Shown one piece after another: positions 1 through 8,573 of a stretch of 42,913 nucleotides of DNA. Within the stretch, counting starts at the first letter, position 1. The number at the start of each line of letters is the position of its first letter. The notes beneath the pieces are model-generated. The model was not told the origin of the DNA. It saw only the letters and a program-made list of their open reading frames with translations, and ran no database searches. The translations under genes and the position numbers were made by a program. The DNA comes from Clostridiales bacterium UBA3758 (lineage in GTDB: Bacteria; Bacillota; Clostridia; Oscillospirales; Oscillospiraceae): NCBI GenBank assembly GCA_002371675.1, contig DFGE01000036.1, forward strand, positions 1-42,913, in the 5' to 3' direction.

Positions 1-989
1 GCCGCCACGATGCAGAGGATGCGCAGCACCGGGCTCTCCCCGGTGAGCAGCACGGCGATCAGGCCCATCACGGCGGAAATGCCGTAGAGCACGGCCACGG
101 CCTGCTTCTGGCTCATGCCCATGGCGAGCAGCCGGTGGTGGAAATGCTTTTTGTCCGCATGGAAGGGGCTCTGCCCGTGGAAGATGCGCCGGAAGAAAGC
201 GAAGACCGTGTCCGCCAGGGGGACGGCCAGCGCCATCAGCGGGACGAAGAAGGTGATGATCGCATGGAGCTTGAACAGGCCCAGGATCGACACCGTGGAG
301 AGCACGAAGCCCAGCATCTGCGAGCCCACGTCGCCCATGAAAATCTTGGCGGGGTTCATGTTATAGGGCATGAAGCCGATGCACGCGCCAACCAGCGCCG
401 CCAGGATCACCGAGACCACCGGCTCCGACACAGTCAGCGACACGACCAGCATCGTCAGCGAGCTGATGGTGGACACGCCCACCGCCAGACCGTCCAGCCC
501 GTCGATGAGGTTGACGGCGTTGGTGCAGGCGAGGATCCACAGCACCGTCAGCGGGATCGAGAGGTAGCCGATCTGAATGGTGGTGATATGCGAGAAGAAG
601 TTGGGGTTGGAAATGGCGCGGAAGACCACGCCGCAGCGGATGGCCACGGCTGCGGCGAGCAGCTGCCCGGCGAGCTTCACCCAGGGGCGGAGCGAGACGA
701 TATCGTCTACCGCGCCCATGCAGGCGATGATCAGCGTGCCGAGCATGATGCCCATGACGGGCTGGCTCATCTCCACGAAGAGGATCAGCGAGAGCATGAA
801 GCCGACGAAAATGGCCAGGCCGCCCATCCGCGGGATGGGGATCTTGTTCACGCGGCGTTCATCCGGCTGGTCGACCGCGTCGATGCGCTCTGCAAACTGC
901 TTGACCGGCGGAACCATCAGATAGGAGATCAAAAAGGCCACGCCGGAGGAAAGAACGATTTTTATCCACAAGGGCAGGTTGGGAAACAT
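1..989 (-). CDS. Undecaprenyl-phosphate glycosyl-1-phosphate transferase (TagO/WecA/MraY-like family), 3' end cut by window edge
   Basis: The reverse strand encodes about 329 residues with no stop before the window edge, so the C-terminus is missing. It is a polytopic membrane protein of the family that transfers a sugar-1-phosphate from a UDP-sugar to undecaprenyl phosphate, the first step of teichoic acid or capsule polymers. Family marks seen: PIPRMGG near residue 51, an Asp pair in GAVDDIV near 92-98, NAVNLIDGLDGLA near 158, KIFMGDVGS near 215 and the catalytic loop HFHHRLL near 282. The start ATG follows GGAG; the stop of trpS lies 51 bases upstream on the same strand, so the two may be co-transcribed. 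The HHRLL loop favours TagO/WecA over MraY; the exact sugar cannot be told. Confidence 0.9.
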   Translation of the reverse strand, partial: MFPNLPLWIKIVLSSGVAFLISYLMVPPVKQFAERIDAVDQPDERRVNKIPIPRMGGLAIFVGFMLSLILFVEMSQPVMGIMLGTLIIACMGAVDDIVSLRPWVKLAGQLLAAAVAIRCGVVFRAISNPNFFSHITTIQIGYLSIPLTVLWILACTNAVNLIDGLDGLAVGVSTISSLTMLVVSLTVSEPVVSVILAALVGACIGFMPYNMNPAKIFMGDVGSQMLGFVLSTVSILGLFKLHAIITFFVPLMALAVPLADTVFAFFRRIFHGQSPFHADKKHFHHRLLAMGMSQKQAVAVLYGISAVMGLIAVLLTGESPVLRILCIVA

Positions 990-1040
990 AGCACCCGACA
1001 CTCCAAATCTATCTGTAATGCGCCAGGGAGGGCGCCGCGC

Positions 1041-2060
1041 TCAGCGGGCCGCGACGAGCCCGACCTTTTTATAGACCTTGCGCAGGGTCTTGTTGGCGAT
1101 ATAGGAGGCCTTCTCCGCGCCGCTGCGGCAGAGCTGCTCGAGATAGGCCTTGTCCTTCATGATGCGCCCGGCCTCCTCGCGGATGGGACGCAGCGTCTCG
1201 ACGACGGCCTCGCCCACGGCGGGCTTGAAGACGCCGTAGCCCTGACCGTCGAATTCCTTTTCGATCTCCTCAAAGCTCTTGCCGGTCACAGCGGAGTAGA
1301 TGCTCATGAGGTTGGCCACGCCCGGCTTCTCCTCGGGCGCGTAGCGCACGCAGCGCTCCGTATCACAGTCGGTCACGGCGCGCTTGAACTTGCGCATGAT
1401 GTCCGCCGGGTCGTCCATGAGGCAGACGCGGCCGTTGCCGATCTCATCGGACTTTGACATCTTGCTGGTGGGATTGAGCAGATCCATGACACGCGCGCCC
1501 ACTTTCGGCACGAAGGGCTCCGGCACCTTGAAGGTCTCGCCGTAGAGATTGTTGAAGCGCTGGGCCACGTCGCGCGTGAGCTCGACGTGCTGCTTCTGAT
1601 CGTCTCCCACGGGGACGAGATCGGGCTGATAGAGCAGGATATCCGCCGCCATCAGCGCGGGGTAGGTGAAGAGGCCGCCGTTGATGTTGTCGGCGTTCTT
1701 GGCGCTCTTGTCCTTGAACTGGGTCATGCGGCTGAGCTCGCCGAACATCGTATAGCAATTCAGGATCCAGCCGAGCTCCGCGTGGGCGGGGACGTGGCTC
1801 TGGATGAAGAGAGTGTTCTTCTCCGGGTCGAGCCCGCAGGCCACATACTGCGCAAGCTGCTCGAGTGTGCGGCGGCGCAGAAGGGCGGGGTCGTTGCGCG
1901 TGGTGAGAGCATGCAGATCCGCCATGAAATAATAGCAGTCATAGGAGTCGGCGCGCTCCGCCCAGTTTTTGATCGCCCCGAGATAGGAGCCCAGGGTCAG
2001 ATCGCCCGTGGGCTTGATGCCGGAGAGCATGACTCTCTTCTTTTCAACTGCTTGATCCAT
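1041..2060 (-). CDS. trpS: Tryptophan--tRNA ligase
   Basis: A 339-residue class I aminoacyl-tRNA synthetase that charges tRNA-Trp in the cytoplasm. The ATP-binding HIGH-equivalent is PTGDLTLGSYLGA near residue 20, and KMSKS is exact (TSKMSKSDE near 200). The stretch PALMAADILLYQPDLVPVG followed by QKQHVELTRD is typical of bacterial TrpRS. The open frame extends 13 codons further upstream, but the ATG at 2060 is chosen because it has a good ribosome binding site (AAAGGGAG) at the right distance and matches the family length. It is transcribed away from gltX from an overlapping promoter. No T-box leader is visible; the leader is under 50 bases. Confidence 0.96.
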   Translation of the reverse strand: MDQAVEKKRVMLSGIKPTGDLTLGSYLGAIKNWAERADSYDCYYFMADLHALTTRNDPALLRRRTLEQLAQYVACGLDPEKNTLFIQSHVPAHAELGWILNCYTMFGELSRMTQFKDKSAKNADNINGGLFTYPALMAADILLYQPDLVPVGDDQKQHVELTRDVAQRFNNLYGETFKVPEPFVPKVGARVMDLLNPTSKMSKSDEIGNGRVCLMDDPADIMRKFKRAVTDCDTERCVRYAPEEKPGVANLMSIYSAVTGKSFEEIEKEFDGQGYGVFKPAVGEAVVETLRPIREEAGRIMKDKAYLEQLCRSGAEKASYIANKTLRKVYKKVGLVAAR

Positions 2061-2105
2061 GATAACACTCCCTTTTCTATAGAAGCACTGAGCTTTCAAA
2101 TCAGC

Positions 2106-2134
2106 ATTGTATCAAAAGAACTTCGTCTTGACAA
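2106..2134 (-). promoter_or_regulatory. trpS promoter (SigA type)
   Basis: On the reverse strand: -35 TTGTCA (2134-2129), 17-bp spacer, -10 TACAAT (2111-2106). The -35 box shares bases 2129-2133 with the -35 box of the opposite gltX promoter. Confidence 0.75.
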
Positions 2135-2156
2135 CAGGGAAAATGTAAAATAATAT
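2128..2156 (+). promoter_or_regulatory. gltX promoter (SigA type)
   Basis: -35 TTGACA (2128-2133, perfect), 17-bp spacer, -10 TAATAT (2151-2156). The leader is about 75 bases and carries no obvious T-box. It overlaps the trpS promoter back to back. Confidence 0.78.
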
Positions 2157-2236
2157 ATAGCTGTTTGTCCAGCGGGCTGATTTTTAGCCCTAAGCGCCTG
2201 TATTTGTGAAGTATCATTTGAAGGAGTTTTCATACA

Positions 2237-3709
2237 ATGGATATGTCCTGGTTTGAAGAAATGGAAGCGCGCATCCCGCACGGCGAGGTTCGCACCCGTT
2301 TTGCGCCCTCCCCCACCGGCTATATGCACGTCGGCAACCTGCGCACCGCGCTCTACACCTATCTGATCGCCCGCCACGAGGGCGGCAAGTTCCTGCTCCG
2401 CATCGAGGACACCGACCAGGGCCGTCTTGTCGAGGGTGCGGTGGATGTGATCTACAAGACGCTCGCCGAGTGCCATCTCGAGCACGACGAGGGTCCGGAC
2501 GTCGGCGGCCCCGTGGGTCCCTATGTGCAGACCGAGCGCCGCCCCTTCTACGGTAAATACGCGGAGCTCCTTATCGAGCGCGGACACGCCTACCGCTGCT
2601 TCTGCGAGAAGACCGAGAGCGAGGAGGAGTCCGGCAATTTCGAGCGCGCCGCCGATCCCTGCCGCAGCCTGAGCCGCGAGGAGGCCGAGCGCCGCGCCGC
2701 CGCCGGCGAGCCCTTCGTCGTCCGCCAGCGCATTCCTGAGACGGGCAGCACCACCTTCCACGACGAGATCTTCGGCGACATCACCGTTGAAAACGCCACG
2801 CTCGACGACCAGGTGCTCATCAAGCGCGACGGGCTGCCGACCTACAACTTCGCCAACGTCGTCGACGACCACACCATGGGCATCACCCATGTCGTGCGCG
2901 GCAGCGAATACCTCTCCTCCTCCCCGAAGTACAACCTGCTCTACGAGGGCTTCGGCTGGGAGGTTCCGAAGTATATCCACTGCTCCCCCGTCATGCGCGA
3001 CGCGCACAACAAGATGTCCAAGCGCCACGGCGACCCCTCCTATGAGGATCTCAAGGCGCAGGGCTATCTGACCGACGCGATTCTCAACTACGTCGCGCTG
3101 CTCGGCTGGAGCCCGCGCGGCGAGCAGGAGATCTTCTCCATGGACGAGCTGAAGGCCGCCTTCGAGCTCTCGGGCGTATCCAAGTCCCCCGCCATTTTTG
3201 ACATTGAGAAGCTGCGCTACTTCAACGCCGAATACATCCGCCGCATGACGCCGGAGGCCTTCGCCGCAGTGGCCGAGCCCTATATCCGCCAGGCAGTCAA
3301 GAATCCCGCGATCGACCCCGCCGCCGTCGCCGCGCTGCTGCAGCAGCGCACCGAGGTGCTCACCGAGATCCCCGAGAAGCTCGATTTCTTCGACGAGCTG
3401 CCGGAGTACGACAAAGAGCTTTTCATCCACAAGAAATCCAAGTCCGACCTCGAGAGCTCCAGGAAGATGCTGCAGGCCCTGCTGCCCGCCCTCGGCGCGC
3501 TCGACCCCTGGACGGACGAGCAGATCCTCTCCGTGATGGAGACGCTGGCCGTCGGGCTGGAGGTCAAGAAATCCGTCGTGATGTGGCCCGCGCGCATCGC
3601 CGCGGCCGGCAAGGCCGTGACGCCCGGCGGTGCGGTGGAGATCTGCCGCATCCTCGGCAAGGAGGAGACCCTGCGCCGCTTCCGGATCGCGCTGGACAAG
3701 CTCGGCTGA
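2237..3709 (+). CDS. gltX: Glutamate--tRNA ligase
   Basis: A 490-residue class I synthetase that attaches glutamate to tRNA-Glu (and, in many Clostridia, also to tRNA-Gln for later amidation). It shows the ATP motif APSPTGYMHVGNLRTA near residue 25, the editing and binding region LRIEDTDQ near 55, and the KMSKR loop (HNKMSKRHGD near 257). The C-terminal anticodon-binding part is full length. AAGGAG stands about 11 bases ahead of the ATG. It is followed immediately by a terminator whose tail abuts the start codon of ypeB. Whether the enzyme is discriminating cannot be judged by eye. Confidence 0.96.
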   Translation: MDMSWFEEMEARIPHGEVRTRFAPSPTGYMHVGNLRTALYTYLIARHEGGKFLLRIEDTDQGRLVEGAVDVIYKTLAECHLEHDEGPDVGGPVGPYVQTERRPFYGKYAELLIERGHAYRCFCEKTESEEESGNFERAADPCRSLSREEAERRAAAGEPFVVRQRIPETGSTTFHDEIFGDITVENATLDDQVLIKRDGLPTYNFANVVDDHTMGITHVVRGSEYLSSSPKYNLLYEGFGWEVPKYIHCSPVMRDAHNKMSKRHGDPSYEDLKAQGYLTDAILNYVALLGWSPRGEQEIFSMDELKAAFELSGVSKSPAIFDIEKLRYFNAEYIRRMTPEAFAAVAEPYIRQAVKNPAIDPAAVAALLQQRTEVLTEIPEKLDFFDELPEYDKELFIHKKSKSDLESSRKMLQALLPALGALDPWTDEQILSVMETLAVGLEVKKSVVMWPARIAAAGKAVTPGGAVEICRILGKEETLRRFRIALDKLG

Positions 3710-3721
3710 GCCCGCGTATAT

Positions 3722-3751
3722 CGCATAAAGCACCTCTTTCGGGAAATACTA
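3722..3751 (+). promoter_or_regulatory. Possible forespore (SigG-like) promoter for ypeB inside the gltX terminator
   Basis: CGCATA (3722-3727), 17-bp spacer, AATACTA (3745-3751) resembles the SigG/SigF consensus (TGnATA, CATnnTA). The -10 element lies in the loop of the terminator hairpin, so the transcript would start near 3757-3759. YpeB is a SigG-regulon protein in Bacillus, which makes this plausible, but two bases deviate from consensus. Confidence 0.35.
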
Positions 3752-3770
3752 CCCGAAAAGAGGTGTTTTT
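3731..3770 (+). terminator. gltX rho-independent terminator
   Basis: The stem CACCTCTTTCGGG pairs with CCCGAAAAGAGGTG (one bulged A), followed by TTTTTT. The 3' arm AGAGGTG also serves as the ribosome binding site of ypeB, whose ATG begins two bases after this feature ends. Confidence 0.85.
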
Positions 3771-3771
3771 T

Positions 3772-5049
3772 ATGCGCAGAAAAGCAAAGATCCTTATTGC
3801 GACCTATGTGATCGCCGCGCTGACGGCGCTCTCGCTCTATTCCTTTGTCGGGCAGCGGAGCCTCGGCTGGTATCGCCGCACGGCGGAGACGGCCGCGGGG
3901 CTCGCCTTTGAGGAGAGCGTGCGCGCGGTGGAGAGCATGACGGCCGCGCTCGAGCAGAGCGTCTATGCGACCGACGCGCAGATGGCAGACCGGCTCTGCG
4001 GGGAGATCTCCGCCCGCGCCGCCGCGGCGGAGGCCGCGCTGGCGACGCTGCCCTTCTCCACAGAGGAGCTCGAACAGCTCTCGGCCTTTCTCAACCGCAG
4101 CGGGGACTACGCGCTTTGCCTCTGCGGGCAGGAGGGCGGCGTCACGGCAGAGCAGCGCGAGACGCTGCGCGGCTATGCCGGAAGCGCCGCCGCGCTCTCG
4201 GCGAAGCTTGAGGAGCTGCGCACACGCCTCGGCGGGAAGGAGCTGCGCATGGACAGCCGGGAACTGCGCCTGCGGAACATTGAGGAGCCCGATCTCCCGC
4301 CTGTGCTCAGTGCGGAGCTCCTCGCCTGCGAGGCGGAGTTTTGCCAGCCGGAGACGCCGACTTACGACGGGCGCTACGCCCAGACGGAAGAATCTGCCGG
4401 GGAGAGCCTCAGCGAGCAGAGCGCGCTGGCGCGCGCCGCGGCCTTTCTCGGCAAAGCGCCGGAGGAGCTGCAGCCGGCCTACGACTATGAGGGCGCGGAC
4501 GGGAGGCGCTGCTTCCGCTGCGGCGACAGCTGGCTCTGTCTGAGCCGCAGCGGCCTGGAAAGTCTGAGCTGCTCGCGCCTCATCTATGACGCGAAGCTCT
4601 CGGAGGAGGAGGGGCGCACGCTCGCGCACGAGCTGCTCACGAAGCTCGGCTATGCCGACGTGAGGGAGCTCTCCGCGGAGGCGGAGGGTGCGGTGCTGCG
4701 TCTGCGCTACGCCCCGCTCGCGGAGGGCGTTCCCTGTGTCGACACGCCGATCACGCTCTCCCTCGCGCTGGACAACGGCTCCGTCTGCCGCTACTGCGCG
4801 CCGAAGGCGATGGATCTCAGCGGCGCCTCCTTCGAGCTCGACGCCGCAGCGGCAGCGGCCGCCCTGCCGGACGACCTCCGCTGGAGTGCGGGAGAGCAGG
4901 TGCTGCGCCGCAGTCCCGGCGGCAGAGCCGTCCCCTGCTGGCGCTTCACGGCGAAGGACGCGCAGGGGCGGCAGATCACCATCGACGTGCACGCGCAAAG
5001 CGGCCGGGAGTACGCGATCGCGGTCGGAGAGCCGCAGACCGGCAGATAA
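3772..5049 (+). CDS. ypeB: Germination protein YpeB
   Basis: A 425-residue protein with one N-terminal membrane anchor (residues 7-24), a helical region and C-terminal PepSY-type repeats. The N-terminal part reads SLGWYRRTAETAAGLAFEES, and LSAFLNRSGDYALCLCGQ near residue 105 is characteristic of YpeB. In Bacillus, YpeB is needed for the cortex-lytic enzyme SleB to accumulate in the spore, and the two are usually encoded together. No sleB lies next to it here. The start ATG is at 3772, with AGAGGTG as ribosome binding site; a longer reading frame exists upstream but runs into gltX. It marks the organism as a spore former. It is followed by a strong two-way terminator. Confidence 0.88.
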   Translation: MRRKAKILIATYVIAALTALSLYSFVGQRSLGWYRRTAETAAGLAFEESVRAVESMTAALEQSVYATDAQMADRLCGEISARAAAAEAALATLPFSTEELEQLSAFLNRSGDYALCLCGQEGGVTAEQRETLRGYAGSAAALSAKLEELRTRLGGKELRMDSRELRLRNIEEPDLPPVLSAELLACEAEFCQPETPTYDGRYAQTEESAGESLSEQSALARAAAFLGKAPEELQPAYDYEGADGRRCFRCGDSWLCLSRSGLESLSCSRLIYDAKLSEEEGRTLAHELLTKLGYADVRELSAEAEGAVLRLRYAPLAEGVPCVDTPITLSLALDNGSVCRYCAPKAMDLSGASFELDAAAAAAALPDDLRWSAGEQVLRRSPGGRAVPCWRFTAKDAQGRQITIDVHAQSGREYAIAVGEPQTGR

Positions 5050-5051
5050 TG

Positions 5052-5089
5052 TTCGGCCGCCCTTTTCCACGCGGAAAAGGGCGGCCGAA
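5052..5089. terminator. Two-way terminator between ypeB and the UPF0291 gene
   Basis: A perfect 17-bp stem (5052-5068 with 5073-5089) and a 4-base loop between convergent genes. The arm begins TTCGGCCGCCC. A short T-rich run follows on the plus strand. Confidence 0.85.
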
Positions 5090-5094
5090 GCTTT

Positions 5095-5298
5095 TCATTT
5101 CTTTTTCTTCAGCTTGTGTTTTTTGCCGTCCGGCGTCACCACATAGGTGTGCTCCAGTGTCTCGATGGTACTGCGGCGCCACTCAGCGATGTATTCCCTG
5201 CGCAGCGCGTCACGCTCGGCAAGCTCCGCGTCGGTGAGAGCCCGGCTTTTCGCGAGGGCGGCCAGCTCGTTGATGCGTTCCAGCTTCGTCTGTTCCAT
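5095..5298 (-). CDS. UPF0291 (DUF896, YnzC-like) small protein
   Basis: A 67-residue basic protein. The pattern RINELAALAKSRALTDAELA followed by ERDALRREYIAEWR and a C-terminal TPDGKKHK is that of the UPF0291/DUF896 family of small helical proteins found across Firmicutes, of unknown function (SOS-linked in Bacillus subtilis). It ends in a run of lysines. Its ATG is 3 bases after the stop of the YfbR gene, and its GAGGAG ribosome binding site lies inside that gene, so the two are one operon with coupled translation. Confidence 0.88.
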   Translation of the reverse strand: MEQTKLERINELAALAKSRALTDAELAERDALRREYIAEWRRSTIETLEHTYVVTPDGKKHKLKKKK

Positions 5299-5301
5299 GG
5301 C

Positions 5302-5892
5302 TCACTCCTCGATGGTTCCGAGCTCGTCCAGATCCTTCTCGAAGGCGGGGATGAAGTGCCTGAGGAAGTACTGCACCTCCGGCATGCCGCTCTCCTCAAG
5401 GATGCGGCGGCTCTGCTTCTCCGCAGAGAGGAATTCGTTGTTGCCGGCCTTGCGCTCTTCGATGCATTTGATATAGGCGGAGAGCTTGTCTGCCGCCTTT
5501 ACGAGATCGTGCAGACTGCGCTGCTTCTCGCCGGTGAGCAGCTCCGCGTAAGCCGGGCGCAGCTCCGCGGGGAGCGTGGCGAGCAGCTTATGGCAGGCCA
5601 GATCCTCCACCTGCTTATAGGCCTCGCGGATGTCCTCGCTGTGGTACTTGATGGGCGTGGGCAGGTCGCCGGTGAGGATCTCGCTGGCGTCATGGTAGAG
5701 CGCGACCGCCGCCGCGGCCTCCGGGTCGCAGGGGATGTGGTAGATATCGCGCCGGATGACGCCCAGCGCGTGCGCCAGCACGGCCACCATGTGGCTGTGC
5801 TCCTGGATGTTCTCCGGCAGGGAATTGCGCATCAGGCTCCAGCGGCCGATGTAGCGCATACGGGAAATATAGGCAAAGAAATTGTCGCTCAT
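5302..5892 (-). CDS. yfbR: 5'-deoxynucleotidase, YfbR-like HD-domain phosphohydrolase
   Basis: A 196-residue HD-domain protein, about the length of E. coli YfbR (199). The metal-binding pattern is visible as EHSHMVAVLAHA (near 32), YHDASEILTGDLP (near 66) and AADKL (near 135). YfbR removes the 5'-phosphate from deoxyribonucleoside monophosphates. The ATG at 5892 is chosen over upstream in-frame codons because AAAGGA precedes it and the protein then aligns with YfbR from its first residues (NFFAYISRMRYIGRWSLMR). First gene of a two-gene operon with the UPF0291 gene. Confidence 0.9.
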   Translation of the reverse strand: MSDNFFAYISRMRYIGRWSLMRNSLPENIQEHSHMVAVLAHALGVIRRDIYHIPCDPEAAAAVALYHDASEILTGDLPTPIKYHSEDIREAYKQVEDLACHKLLATLPAELRPAYAELLTGEKQRSLHDLVKAADKLSAYIKCIEERKAGNNEFLSAEKQSRRILEESGMPEVQYFLRHFIPAFEKDLDELGTIEE

Positions 5893-5920
5893 GCTGTTCG
5901 TCCTTTCTGTTTCTTTGGGG

Positions 5921-5949
5921 ATTCTATCATAAATGTTCCAAACATGCAA
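5921..5949 (-). promoter_or_regulatory. yfbR promoter (SigA, extended -10)
   Basis: Reverse strand: -35 TTGCAT (5949-5944), 17-bp spacer, -10 TAGAAT (5926-5921) preceded by TGA, an extended -10. It is divergent from the typA promoter 8 bases away. Confidence 0.65.
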
Positions 5950-5957
5950 TGTTCTGC

Positions 5958-5986
5958 TTGCAATTTGGATACGCTGATGATAAAAT
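5958..5986 (+). promoter_or_regulatory. typA promoter (SigA, extended -10)
   Basis: -35 TTGCAA (5958-5963), 17-bp spacer, -10 TAAAAT (5981-5986) preceded by TGA. The typA leader is short, about 27 bases. Confidence 0.65.
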
Positions 5987-6019
5987 TCGATTTCGTGAAA
6001 AATACAAGGAGCTGAAACT

Positions 6020-7843
<1,824 letters not shown>

Positions 7844-7855
7844 GCGTCTGAACGT

Positions 7856-7894
7856 CCGCAGGAGAGGCCGCGTGCCTCTCCTGCGGTCTTTTTC
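7856..7894 (+). terminator. typA terminator
   Basis: A 13-bp stem CCGCAGGAGAGGC / GCCTCTCCTGCGG followed by TCTTTTTC. Confidence 0.9.
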
Positions 7895-7948
7895 TGCCTC
7901 GCCGATGCTCCCGCGGACAAAAAAGAGGCTGGTTTTTCGCGTTTTCTC

Positions 7949-7977
7949 TTGACTTTCGTCCTGCGGGATGCTAAGAT
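7949..7977 (+). promoter_or_regulatory. rpsO promoter (SigA)
   Basis: -35 TTGACT (7949-7954), 17-bp spacer, -10 TAAGAT (7972-7977). Confidence 0.72.
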
Positions 7978-7983
7978 ACGCAG

Positions 7984-8087
7984 GAATGCGCCCGCAATCT
8001 ACGATACAGGGTCATGCCGCTATGCGGTTTCCTTTCCGCCTGTTTCCTGGATGCCGGGTATAGCAAATATTGAAAGGAGATTACCCC
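7984..8087 (+). promoter_or_regulatory. rpsO 5' leader, possible S15 autoregulatory region
   Basis: About 100 bases of untranslated leader lie between the promoter and the rpsO start. S15 represses its own mRNA through leader structures in several phyla. Candidate pairings are ACAGG (near 8004) with CCTGT (near 8039) and CCGC with GCGG around 8020, but I cannot assign a known S15 leader class. Confidence 0.3.
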
Positions 8088-8354
8088 ATGATCACCAAAG
8101 AGAAGAAGACCAAGGTTATCGGCGAGAACGCCACCCATGAGGGCGACACCGGCTCTCCCGAGGTTCAGGTCGCGATCCTGACCGAGCGTATCCGCGAGCT
8201 GACCGAGCACCTCAAGCAGCACCCCAACGACGACCACAGCCGTCTGGGCATGTACAAGATGGTCGGCAAGCGCCGCCGTCTGCTGGACTACATGGCGAAG
8301 AAGGACATCGAGCGTTACCGCGCGATCATCGCCAAGCTGAACATCCGCAAGTAA
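8088..8354 (+). CDS. rpsO: Small ribosomal subunit protein uS15
   Basis: An 88-residue S15, full length. GDTGSPEVQVAILTERI and KHPNDDHSR-type signature (here QHPNDDHSRLGMYKMVGKRR) are visible. It binds the central domain of 16S rRNA early in 30S assembly. The start is the ATG at 8088 after GAAAGGAG; an in-frame ATG six codons upstream lacks a ribosome binding site. It has its own promoter and terminator, with pnp downstream, the order also found in many other bacteria. Confidence 0.97.
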   Translation: MITKEKKTKVIGENATHEGDTGSPEVQVAILTERIRELTEHLKQHPNDDHSRLGMYKMVGKRRRLLDYMAKKDIERYRAIIAKLNIRK

Positions 8355-8388
8355 TCTGCGTTTGTTCCTGAAGGGTATGAAGGTTTTT

Positions 8389-8424
8389 GCAGGGGACAAC
8401 TGAATACTGTCCCCTGCTTTCTTT
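8389..8424 (+). terminator. rpsO terminator
   Basis: A 10-bp stem GCAGGGGACA / TGTCCCCTGC followed by TTTCTTTT. Confidence 0.88.
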
Positions 8425-8573
8425 TGCCCTTCACCTCCGCGCTCCCTCCGGCCGTCAGGTTCGTATTTGGAGAACGGCACAGACCCTTGCGCCCTGCGCC
8501 CTGCTCCAAGTGCGAAGCTGCGGCAAAACACGAAAGACCGCAACCCCCATCATCAAGAAAAAGGAGAACCCCC

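Noticed and set aside
135..1457. A 440-codon plus-strand frame over the start of the window
   Set aside because: The minus strand encodes clear TagO/WecA-like and TrpRS proteins here. The plus translation is His/Asp/Arg-rich noise.
2061..2236. T-box riboswitch ahead of trpS or gltX
   Set aside because: The leaders are too short (under 50 and about 75 bases) and no T-box sequence or antiterminator is visible.
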